From assembly GCA_019422525.1 (NCBI GenBank), contig JAHZDE010000031.1, positions 1 to 7,988 on the forward strand: a stretch of 7,988 bases of DNA, in the 5' to 3' direction. The DNA comes from Clostridiales bacterium (GTDB lineage: Bacteria; Bacillota; Clostridia; Oscillospirales; Acutalibacteraceae). The notes below the pieces were generated by a model. That model ran no database searches. It was not told the DNA's origin and saw only the letters and a program-made list of their open reading frames with translations. Below, in pieces: positions 1 through 6,279 of this stretch. Every line of letters starts with the position of its first letter. The first letter of the stretch is position 1. The translations under genes and the position numbers were made by a program.

Positions 1-86
1 TCCCGTCCTTGCAGGCAAGATATGGGAAAAGTACAGCTCCACCATTTTGCAGCAGCTTGTCCCGTTTCTTCCCTGCATTCAGCACC

Positions 87-805
87 CTAATCTGATGTGT
101 ATCCCTCTACCCTCAGTTCCAAAATCGCCATATCCTTTTGGGATAAGGCGGCCTTGAACCGCTGGCAGGAGTCCTCGCTCTTCATCTGTTCTGTGAAGTC
201 TCCCTTCGGGGCGGGGAGGGAATGAATGTTGCTGTCCTCATCCTCCACGCATTCTTCCAGGGAAACGGTCTGCACCCGCTTGGAACGGGTGCGGTACCAC
301 TTGCGGACATTGAGGTCCCACTTCTCGAAGTCTTCGTTGCAGGGCGTATCCAGTATTACTTCCAGCATGGGGCCCCAGCCCTGTTTCTCAATGGTCTGTT
401 TCATGACTTGGCGCACATCCTCTGGGTCACAGAAAAGAATCTCATAGTCCGGGGGCAAGGCAAAGGACGCCTGAACGCCCCAGCCCCGCACTTCTCCACT
501 CCTTTGGCCCACAGGGGTAAAGCGTAAGACAAGCGCCATACCGGGGAATAGCCGGTGTAATGTTCCTGCCAGCCGCTAAAGCCAAAGTGAGGGAAAGCAA
601 GGGAAGCCATGGCATCTATGATTTCGTTCAAGAACTGCTGGCTCAAAATGACCTTTCCCCATCCGGGGAAAGCGTTCAGTGCTCCCATGCTGCGGGGCGG
701 TTTGCTCAGTGTAAGATAACGGAAAATCACATCGTAGGGCAGCATGTACGCCAGGGGCAGGCAGCGTACAGGGCTGTCATAGGGGAAAAGGTAGATGACG
801 GACAT
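87..805 (-). pseudogene. Frameshifted, truncated RNA polymerase sigma-factor-like gene
   Basis: The reading frame opens at the ATG at 805 (complement), 10 bases downstream of a GGAGG, and begins MSVIYLFPYD. It runs open to about 540, where the sensible protein continues in another frame from LRFTPVGQRS onward to a TAG at 87-89. Restoring one missing base near 527-546 would join the two into about 239 residues. The second frame has no ribosome binding site of its own, so a single-base deletion is more likely than two genes. The last residues, SQKDMAILELRVEGYT, resemble the start of sigma-70 region 4 (LS..e..iL.LR.eGyt), which should be followed by an EIA-type helix-turn-helix. Instead the frame stops after SD, and the other frames of 1-86 show no such helix. 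I infer a mobile-element-type sigma-like regulator that lost its DNA-binding end and is no longer functional. The pseudogene call is firmer than the family call. Confidence 0.62.
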
Positions 806-815
806 ATAGATTCGA

Positions 816-822
816 CCTCCTT
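816..822 (-). promoter_or_regulatory. Ribosome binding site deciding the sigma-like start
   Basis: On the complement, AAGGAGG lies 10 bases before the ATG at 805. It fixes that codon as the original start of the sigma-like gene. It also shows that the longer open frame extending upstream to 862 is not the true start. Confidence 0.7.
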
Positions 823-931
823 TCGTGAGAGATGGTTGTGCCTCTAATATTTTACGACACAAGTATGCACCTTTTGTTCCTTGTTGAAAAATGTAAATGA
901 CCTGCGCTTATTGAATGTAGGCGTATAACAT

Positions 932-960
932 ATGATTAAATCCATTCTTTCAGAAGTCAA
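932..960 (-). promoter_or_regulatory. Possible weak promoter for the sigma-like gene
   Basis: On the complement, TTGACT (955-960) is followed after 17 bases by AATCAT (932-937). This gives a good -35 and a poor -10 (4 of 6 matches to TATAAT) pointing at the leftward pseudogene. It would leave a leader of about 120 bases. The match is modest and the region is AT-rich, so chance is a real possibility. Confidence 0.25.
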
Positions 961-987
961 AAAATATCAATAATTTTAACTAATGTA

Positions 988-1016
988 TTGCTAAAAGGAC
1001 AAGAAACAACTACACT
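988..1016 (+). promoter_or_regulatory. Probable sigma-A-type promoter for the adhesin gene
   Basis: TTGCTA (988-993) and TACACT (1011-1016) are separated by exactly 17 bases. The -10 sits about 58 bases before the ATG at 1074, giving a leader of roughly 50 bases, a normal arrangement for a housekeeping promoter. No clear operator repeat overlaps it. An alternative -10 register such as ACTATA, a few bases downstream, is possible. Confidence 0.45.
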
Positions 1017-1060
1017 ATAGAGGTGTAAACGAAATAATGAGTGGAATTTTATACACCGTT

Positions 1061-1065
1061 GGAGG
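1061..1065 (+). promoter_or_regulatory. Ribosome binding site deciding the adhesin start
   Basis: GGAGG lies 8 bases before the ATG at 1074. The same frame is open back to a GTG at 1041, but that codon has no Shine-Dalgarno sequence before it. Starting there would also put 11 extra residues ahead of a typical signal peptide. The ATG at 1074 is therefore the better start. Confidence 0.85.
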
Positions 1066-1073
1066 ATTACTTT

Positions 1074-4000
1074 ATGGAAAGACACAGACCGGTAAGCAGA
1101 CTATTTGCAGTGTTTCTGACAGCGATTATGGTGATGGGGATCATGCCCACGGTAGCTTTTGCAGAAAATACTTGGGGCGGAACCGGCGTGGCGGAGGTGC
1201 AGAAAGACCCGGATTCTAACACTGGTCTCTGCGCCATGGGAAACAATCTGATGCTTCGAGACGGCAGTGATGGTAGCCTTACCCAGGTTTACTATGCAGA
1301 TGCCTCTGGCGGAAGTGGGGAAAATCCCATTGATCTTAGCACAATGGACTTGGAAATTACCGGCAATACAGAAAGCGGTTTTGATCTCAAGGATATCTGT
1401 TTATGGGGTACCTATACCGGCAGCTACAACAGCGATGCGAGCGCTTTTGCCGACCTGGATGCGGTGATCTGGATGCAGGGCGGTACGCTTTCCGAGATTA
1501 TGAGTGATAACGGCAGTACTGCCGTGTGCAGAAGCATCACTGTCTATATGTCCGGCGGTACGCTTACCGGTGAAAATAGTACATATAACTCAGCAATCAC
1601 AGCCAATGCGACTTATGTTTCCGGCGGAAGGATCGAAAAGAATCTGACTGCCCAATTTCCACGCTATCTTTCCGGCTCACCCAGCATCGGCGGCGAGGGC
1701 TGCGGAATCACGGTAAAAACAGGTGAGAAGTTTTATTTAAACGGCGCGCTGAACGGCGCTGATGTGTATGTGGTTCCCCAGGGGGACTTTGCCGACGGAA
1801 CCGTGATCGCCGAGGCTTCCGGCAGCTACACCATTGCGGAAAACGACATTGCCCAACTACACCTCACCGGTGACTACGCCCAGGGCAAGGAGCTGTATCT
1901 GGAGGACAACCAGGTCAAGATCCGTGCGGCGCAAGCTGTGGCGGAACAGGATAATTATGAAATCGGTACTGCAGAACAGCTTATTCAGTTTGCAGAACTG
2001 GTCAACAGCGGAAACAATGGAGCCAATGCTGTGCTCACTGCTGACATCGATATGAGTGGTAAAAGCTGGACTGGCGTTTTCAGTAATGTTTCTTACATCG
2101 GCGTATTTGATGGTCAAGGCCATACCATATCCAATCTTACCGGCACGGAAGGCCTTTTTGTAAAAAATGCCGGCACCGTAAAAAATGTGCGGCTTCAGAA
2201 TGTTTCCATAACGCGCGAGGGCGGAAACCTGGGGGCTGTTGCGGGCGAGAATACGGGAACGGTGTTCAACTGTGTTTCCTCCGGCAATATTACCGGCACA
2301 GGCGACCAAGCATGGTCCATTGGTGGCCTTGTGGGACACAACAACGGCGGCACCCTGAGCGGCAGCGCTTCTTCCTGCACGGTCTCCGGCAGTACAGCCG
2401 GCGGCTTGGTAGGTTCCAATTATAACTCTGTCGAAAACTACGGCAAAATTACCGCCTGCATTTATATGGGAACCGCTGAAAGTGATCTGGAAGGGGACAC
2501 CCATTACGGCGATAGTATTAATGTATATTACAAGGATTCGAACGGCCAATGGAAATCCTATCCAGGAAATTCGGAAACGAATGAAAACGCAGTTTTGCAA
2601 AGCGTAAACGGCTACATTGCCGAGAACGGCGGCACCTTTATTTTAAGCGGAGACGGTGCGACCTATCCGACCGGCGCGGTATCCTATCTGGACTATACCG
2701 AGAATGGTTTTGTTACCAAATATGTTGTGACATATACTGAGATCAACAGCAACAATCTTCCCACGGAATGGAACACCGGCTGGTATGTTGTCGATGGCAA
2801 TGTTACCATCGGCAGCGGCGTAACGGTATCGGGCGATGTAAAGCTCGTCTTAAAGGACGGCGCGAGCCTCACCGTAAACGGGGGTATCAAGGTGCCGAGC
2901 GGCAGTACGTTCACTGTTTACGGACAGCAGAACGGCACCGGGAGTTTAACGTCTACCGGTACAAGCGGCGCGGCGGGCATCGGCGGAACGGCGGACAATG
3001 TAAATTTCGGCACCATCATCCTTTCCGCCAAAGGTGAGATCAGCGCAATTGGTGCTGAGCGGGCGGCCGGTATTGGCGGCGGCGGCCAAATGAATAATAA
3101 TCAATCGGTAGACGGTACGATCCATATTTACTGCGGCACCGTTGAAGCGACCGGCGGCCGGTGGGCGGCGGGCATCGGCGGTGGAGCGGATTCCGTAACA
3201 AACTGCACTATTATCATAGACGGTGGAACCATTACTGCCCGGGGCGGCGAAAACAATGTTGGTATTGGTGGCACCGAGGGCTCCAAAACCATTACCATAA
3301 ATGGCGGCACCATCACGGCTACCGGCAGCGGTGCCGGTGCCGGCATCGGCGGGAGCTACGATGCTTCCGGCGGCACCATCACCATTACCGGCGGTGTCGT
3401 CGAAGCAGGCAGCATCGGCGGCGGCAGTGCTGCGGGCGGCGGCCCCGGCGGGACCATCGTGATCAGCGGCGGCGTTGTCACTGCTGACCGCATCGGCGCC
3501 GGCGGCAGCAACACGCAGGGCAGCTTCTCCACCGGCGGGAGCGGAGACGCCGCAATCTTTGCGGGTTCCATCACCGACCAAAGCGGGAAAGAGAACTGGA
3601 GCGGTCTCATCTTTGAGGATGGCCAGGGAAAAATCTATGGTACCGACTATACAGTGGACCAAAACCTCACCATTCCGCAGGGCAATACCCTTGTGGTGGA
3701 AAGCGGGAAAACGCTTGTGGTAAACGAGGGAGTCGTCCTCATCAACAACGGAACTATCCAGGTGAACAAGGGCGGAACATATTCCGGCAATCAGCCCAGC
3801 TATGGGAATGTTAGCTACCAGATCGATTGGGACACCGACGACGACGGGGATGTGGACGATACCACCTATGTGGCCTATGGTGAGATACCTGCCCATGATG
3901 ACGGCAGCAAGGAGCCCACTATCAGCACGGTCTACACCTTTACCAGCTGGACCCCTGAGATTGCGGCGGTAACCGGTACGGTCACCTATACGGCTCAGTT

Positions 4001-5510
4001 CTCTTCCGACACACGGACCTATACCGTGATCGTTCCCACCGGAAACGGCTACACCATCCAGTATTCCGGCGAAACGGAAGTGGCGTATGACAGTAACTTC
4101 ACATTTACCGTGAAGATGGCGCAGGGATACTATCAAGCTGCCGACTTTATGGTGAAAGCCAATGGAACGCCTTTGGCCGCTGGCGCGGACGGCAGCTACA
4201 CTGTGAAAGTCACCGGGGCGACGGAGATCACCATAGAGGGCGTTGCCGAGGACCTTACGGCGCCTGTCATCTCGGGTGTAACAAACGGCGAGACCTATTA
4301 CACCACGCAGGCTGTAACTGTTTCCGACACAAATTTGGAGTCCATTACACTGAATGGCGAAACGGTCAACGGAACCTTTACCATCGAGGGCAACAGAGAG
4401 AAGACCTATACCATCGTTGCTATCGATAAAGCGGGGAACAAGACGGAATACACCTTGACCATGAAGCCCATTTCCAGCCTGGAAGAGTCCATTGGGGGCC
4501 TCAGCCCAGACAATGTGACTTCTCAAGACAAAGGAACTGTGGAAGCGGTGAAAGAGCAGATAGAATCCATAGATTTGGAAGATGCTACCGAGGATGAAAA
4601 GGTAGCGCTTCAAGAGATCCTCAACAAGTGCGACGAGCTGGTTAAAATAATCGAAGAATCTGTGCAGGCCGGTAATACCGAAAACACCGATAAGGTGTCG
4701 GATATTACCGCCGACAATGTAAAGCCGGAAGATAAAGACGATTTGATGGCAGCTAAAGAAGATTTGGAAAATGCCCTTGAAAACTTTGGTGACAACTATA
4801 CCGAAGAGGAAAAGGCTGAAATTCAGAATAAACTGGACCAAATTAACAATGCATTGGAAAGCATCGAAAAGGCCGAGACGGTCCGGGATGCCATTTCCAA
4901 ACTGCCTGATACGGTAGAGCCGGACGAAACCGACAAGGAAACGCTGATCAAGGATGCCCAGAAACAGTATGAGGCACTGACGGAACATGAAAAATCCTTG
5001 ATTTCGGAAGCCCTGAAAAAGAAACTGGAAAATCTGCTTGCAGATCTAGTGGATTACCGTATTATTGCCGGCGACAACGGTCGCTGGACCCAGGGCGGCG
5101 ATGGCTCTCTGGGCTTCACTGCCAACGGCGCATATTCCAAGTTTACAGGGATACAGGTGGATGGAAAGGATGTGGATACTTCCCAGTACACGGCAAGATC
5201 CGGAAGCACCATCATTACGCTGAAACCTGCGTATCTGGATACACTGTCTGCGGGTAAACATACTCTGACGGTGCTGTATACCGATGGCCAGACCAGCGGC
5301 AGCTTTGAGATTGAGAAAGCGGCGATAGTCGACACATCTGAACCCGAGGACAGCGGTAATGCAACGGCGGCACAGCCCAATAAAGAGCTGGGGACAAGTG
5401 TGCCTCAAACCGGAGATAACAGCAATATTGTGCTTTGGCTTGGTTTGTTTATCGTGGCTTCCGCCTCCTTGGTGGGGCTGTGGGGGTATACCCGTATGAA
5501 GAAGCATTGA
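1074..5510 (+). CDS. Sortase-anchored modular surface protein, adhesin-like (1478 aa)
   Basis: This is a secreted, cell-wall-attached protein. The Sec signal peptide spans residues 1-30 (RHR, then a hydrophobic stretch ending PTVAFA, cleavage before ENTW). Residues 31-290 are beta-rich with SGGT-like turns. About 293-458 is GLUG-like: an EIGTAEQL lead-in, VFDGQGHTISNL, then GGLVG turns. Residues 630-813 hold seven GIGG-type turns, probably a right-handed beta-helix. About 913-980 resembles an InlB-type beta-grasp module (YTFTSWTPEI...VTYTAQF), followed by a beta module to about 1060. About 1061-1133 is Ig-like (DKAGNKTEYTL). Three acidic helical repeats start near 1146, 1214 and 1279. About 1327-1415 is a beta module (FTGIQVDGKDVD...GKHTLTVLYTDG). 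The end is VPQTG at 1443-1447, a membrane segment from about 1452 to 1472, and a basic tail RMKKH. Sortase should link the threonine to peptidoglycan; no sortase gene is in the window. I see no enzymatic motif. Binding to host, mucin or another bacterium is inference, and the ligand is unknown. The gene stands alone and is intact. Confidence 0.93.
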   Translation: MERHRPVSRLFAVFLTAIMVMGIMPTVAFAENTWGGTGVAEVQKDPDSNTGLCAMGNNLMLRDGSDGSLTQVYYADASGGSGENPIDLSTMDLEITGNTESGFDLKDICLWGTYTGSYNSDASAFADLDAVIWMQGGTLSEIMSDNGSTAVCRSITVYMSGGTLTGENSTYNSAITANATYVSGGRIEKNLTAQFPRYLSGSPSIGGEGCGITVKTGEKFYLNGALNGADVYVVPQGDFADGTVIAEASGSYTIAENDIAQLHLTGDYAQGKELYLEDNQVKIRAAQAVAEQDNYEIGTAEQLIQFAELVNSGNNGANAVLTADIDMSGKSWTGVFSNVSYIGVFDGQGHTISNLTGTEGLFVKNAGTVKNVRLQNVSITREGGNLGAVAGENTGTVFNCVSSGNITGTGDQAWSIGGLVGHNNGGTLSGSASSCTVSGSTAGGLVGSNYNSVENYGKITACIYMGTAESDLEGDTHYGDSINVYYKDSNGQWKSYPGNSETNENAVLQSVNGYIAENGGTFILSGDGATYPTGAVSYLDYTENGFVTKYVVTYTEINSNNLPTEWNTGWYVVDGNVTIGSGVTVSGDVKLVLKDGASLTVNGGIKVPSGSTFTVYGQQNGTGSLTSTGTSGAAGIGGTADNVNFGTIILSAKGEISAIGAERAAGIGGGGQMNNNQSVDGTIHIYCGTVEATGGRWAAGIGGGADSVTNCTIIIDGGTITARGGENNVGIGGTEGSKTITINGGTITATGSGAGAGIGGSYDASGGTITITGGVVEAGSIGGGSAAGGGPGGTIVISGGVVTADRIGAGGSNTQGSFSTGGSGDAAIFAGSITDQSGKENWSGLIFEDGQGKIYGTDYTVDQNLTIPQGNTLVVESGKTLVVNEGVVLINNGTIQVNKGGTYSGNQPSYGNVSYQIDWDTDDDGDVDDTTYVAYGEIPAHDDGSKEPTISTVYTFTSWTPEIAAVTGTVTYTAQFSSDTRTYTVIVPTGNGYTIQYSGETEVAYDSNFTFTVKMAQGYYQAADFMVKANGTPLAAGADGSYTVKVTGATEITIEGVAEDLTAPVISGVTNGETYYTTQAVTVSDTNLESITLNGETVNGTFTIEGNREKTYTIVAIDKAGNKTEYTLTMKPISSLEESIGGLSPDNVTSQDKGTVEAVKEQIESIDLEDATEDEKVALQEILNKCDELVKIIEESVQAGNTENTDKVSDITADNVKPEDKDDLMAAKEDLENALENFGDNYTEEEKAEIQNKLDQINNALESIEKAETVRDAISKLPDTVEPDETDKETLIKDAQKQYEALTEHEKSLISEALKKKLENLLADLVDYRIIAGDNGRWTQGGDGSLGFTANGAYSKFTGIQVDGKDVDTSQYTARSGSTIITLKPAYLDTLSAGKHTLTVLYTDGQTSGSFEIEKAAIVDTSEPEDSGNATAAQPNKELGTSVPQTGDNSNIVLWLGLFIVASASLVGLWGYTRMKKH
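2970..3510 (+). repeat. GIGG beta-helix repeat tract within the adhesin gene
   Basis: At least seven turns share the pattern (A)GIGG followed by polar residues and then TI.I.GGT(I/V).A or a variant. The turn cores read AAGIGGTAD, AAGIGGGGQ, AAGIGGGAD, NVGIGGTEG, GAGIGGSYD, AGSIGGGSA and ADRIGAGGS. The DNA is rich in GGCGGC and CGGCACCATCAC-like words, so it is repetitive at base level as well as protein level. Stacked strands of this type usually form a rigid solenoid stalk. Unequal recombination could change the number of turns between strains, but that is inference. Confidence 0.75.
4503..5048 (+). repeat. Three acidic helical repeats within the adhesin gene
   Basis: Three units of about 65-68 residues begin with S.DNVTSQDK (residue 1146), ADNVKPEDK (1214) and PDTVEPDETDK (1279). 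Each continues as one or two amphipathic helices rich in Glu and Lys, with a T(E/D)(E/D)EK or TEHEK turn before the last helix. The third is shorter. They look like small helical-bundle spacers near the cell wall. The DNA identity between units is low, so the duplication is old. Confidence 0.7.
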
Positions 5511-5524
5511 TCTTTTGGCGGATA

Positions 5525-5550
5525 TCATCACTGGCAGTGTTGACCTTTTT
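5525..5550 (+). terminator. Weak candidate terminator after the adhesin gene
   Basis: TCA-T-CACT pairs with AGTG-T-TGA around a GGC loop, giving seven pairs with one T-T mismatch. It is followed by CC and a run of five T at 5546-5550. It starts 15 bases after the adhesin stop codon, which is the right place. The stem is short and AT-balanced, so termination would be inefficient. Confidence 0.35.
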
Positions 5551-5669
5551 CATGATTCATTTCGGTATACCTGCCAGCCCCCGGGAGCCTTTTCACAGTC
5601 CGTGGTAGAGGGTGCTTTGCCACGCCTTGCGCCCCTGTTTCCGTACCCCTGTGACCGGCAGGTATAACA

Positions 5670-5697
5670 CACACTACCTTGCAGGCAAGGTAGTGTG
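5670..5697 (+). repeat. Perfect 13-base inverted repeat
   Basis: CACACTACCTTGC (5670-5682) and its exact complement (5685-5697) flank a 2-base centre, AG. It is not followed by a T run on either strand, so it is unlikely to be a simple terminator. A protein-binding palindrome, a recombination site or an RNA hairpin with a tight loop are all possible. I cannot choose among them from sequence alone. Confidence 0.8.
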
Positions 5698-5786
5698 CCA
5701 GGGGGACACCCTCCGGGACCTCCTCGTGTTGCTGGTGTGCGCCGAGTTGATCCCGGCCACCCCTGCTTTGTAAACCGTATAGAACC

Positions 5787-5827
5787 AGCGCAGGACAGCG
5801 TACTTCATGGCTGCCCTGCGCTTTTTC
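5787..5827 (+). terminator. Rho-independent terminator upstream of the XRE remnant
   Basis: AGCGCAGG (5787-5794) pairs with CCTGCGCT (5815-5822). After one A-C mismatch, CAGC pairs with GCTG inside, leaving a 10-base loop. The stem is followed directly by TTTTC and then more T. It would stop rightward transcription about 100 bases before the XRE start and so insulate that module from upstream transcripts. Since no protein gene precedes it closely, it may end the candidate RNA. Confidence 0.65.
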
Positions 5828-5871
5828 TTTTGCCCACCTGTAAATCTCGTGAAATCTGATTTTGGGGTGTG

Positions 5872-5883
5872 TTTTTGCAAAAA
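5872..5883 (+). promoter_or_regulatory. Palindrome upstream of the XRE gene, possible operator
   Basis: TTTTTGCAAAAA is a perfect 12-base palindrome about 40 bases before the XRE start codon, where a self-regulating XRE repressor could bind. I could not find a well-spaced -35/-10 pair over it. The A/T runs make a chance palindrome fairly likely. Confidence 0.3.
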
Positions 5884-5924
5884 CCGGGTTGTAATGAAAT
5901 TGACCCGAAAAAGGAGGCGAGAAT

Positions 5925-6279
5925 ATGATAGAAGTGGGTAAGCAACTGAAAGCCCTGCGGGAGAGTATCGGATTCTCCCAGGTGAAGATGGCCCAGGCAT
6001 TAGGAACCACACAGTCCAGTATCAACCGATATGAAAACGGACAGTCTTCTCCGTCAGTAGAACTGTTCCGCCGGTATGCAGATTACTTTGTTGTGTCTCT
6101 GAATTATATCTTTGCCCGGACGGACAAGCCCCAGGGGGGAAACCTATCACTTCAAGCCCAAGGCATCCCCGGAGCGGGAGGAGCTGCGGCGGTTCATTGA
6201 GATGTGCTTTGACCTGTAATCTCCCATGAACGAAAAGCTGAAGGAAACCCTGTTCCGCATGGTGGAGGGGGAATCATGA
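5925..6279 (+). pseudogene. XRE-family helix-turn-helix regulator, frameshifted
   Basis: The start is the ATG at 5925, 7 bases after AAGGAGG. Residues 7-62 form an XRE/Cro-type DNA-binding domain, with the helix-turn-helix around SQVKMAQALGTTQSSINRYENG (residues 18-39), followed by FARTDKPQG. At the G run 6134-6139 one extra base appears to have been inserted. The frame then reads an unrelated tail and stops at 6198-6200 after 91 residues. In the +1 frame the sequence continues sensibly (TYHFKPKASPEREELRRFIEMCFDL), but meets TAA at 6217-6219 and then reads SPMNEKLKETLFRMVEGES to a TGA at 6277-6279. The intact gene would encode about 117 residues and overlap the recombinase start by ATGA. The DNA-binding half could still be made as a short protein. 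The regulatory target is unknown; the recombinase promoter is a reasonable guess. Confidence 0.8.

Larger units (their letters stand above)
5566..5827 (+). ncRNA. Candidate structured RNA ending at a terminator
   Basis: On the plus strand, TATACCTGCC (5566-5575) pairs perfectly with GGCAGGTATA (5657-5666). Inside it, TCACAG (5593-5598) pairs with CTGTGA (5649-5654). Inside that, 5601-5609 pairs with 5616-5624 (nine pairs, two of them wobble) around a six-base loop. Next come a 13-base hairpin (5670-5697) and CCGGGA/TCCCGG (5713-5718 with 5751-5756) enclosing CTCG/CGAG (5723-5726 with 5743-5746). Last is a rho-independent terminator at 5787-5827. Together they could form a structured transcript of about 260 bases. 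No promoter is clear, and GC-rich DNA forms chance stems, so this is a hypothesis and matches no RNA family I recognise. Confidence 0.25.
5511..5924 (+). other. Intergenic region without a convincing protein gene
   Basis: This stretch separates the adhesin from the XRE remnant. Long open frames exist on the complement (for example through 5528-6025), but they lack a ribosome binding site and overlap the XRE start in the opposite direction. One complement frame holds a cysteine-containing stretch (positions about 5553-5700, ending WQVYRNES) that may be a scrap of a mobile-element protein; I cannot identify it. What can be supported is structural: a weak hairpin after the adhesin, nested stems, a 13-base inverted repeat, a good terminator and a small palindrome. 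Each is listed separately. Confidence 0.6.

Noticed and set aside
1041..1073. GTG at 1041 as the adhesin start
   Set aside because: There is no Shine-Dalgarno sequence ahead of it. The ATG at 1074 has GGAGG at 8 bases and begins a canonical signal peptide.
1037..1219. Small 60-residue frame overlapping the adhesin start
   Set aside because: It has no ribosome binding site, runs out of frame inside the signal peptide region, and its composition looks like a frame shadow.
2946..4988. A 680-residue open frame on the complement, antisense to the adhesin
   Set aside because: It has no ribosome binding site or sensible domain, and its low-complexity Gly/Ala/Arg-rich sequence mirrors the repetitive GGC and ACC codons of the sense gene. 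It is a shadow of codon bias.
1074..5510. An invertible promoter or recombinase-driven switch controlling the adhesin
   Set aside because: I found no inverted repeat pair flanking the promoter at 988-1016, and the only recombinase in the window is broken and of the serine integrase-like type rather than a known invertase arrangement.
5528..6025. Complement open frames of 165 and 112 residues across the intergenic region
   Set aside because: They lack ribosome binding sites, one runs into the XRE gene in antisense, and neither gives a recognisable domain. A coding scrap inside the region cannot be excluded, so it is mentioned only in the intergenic entry.
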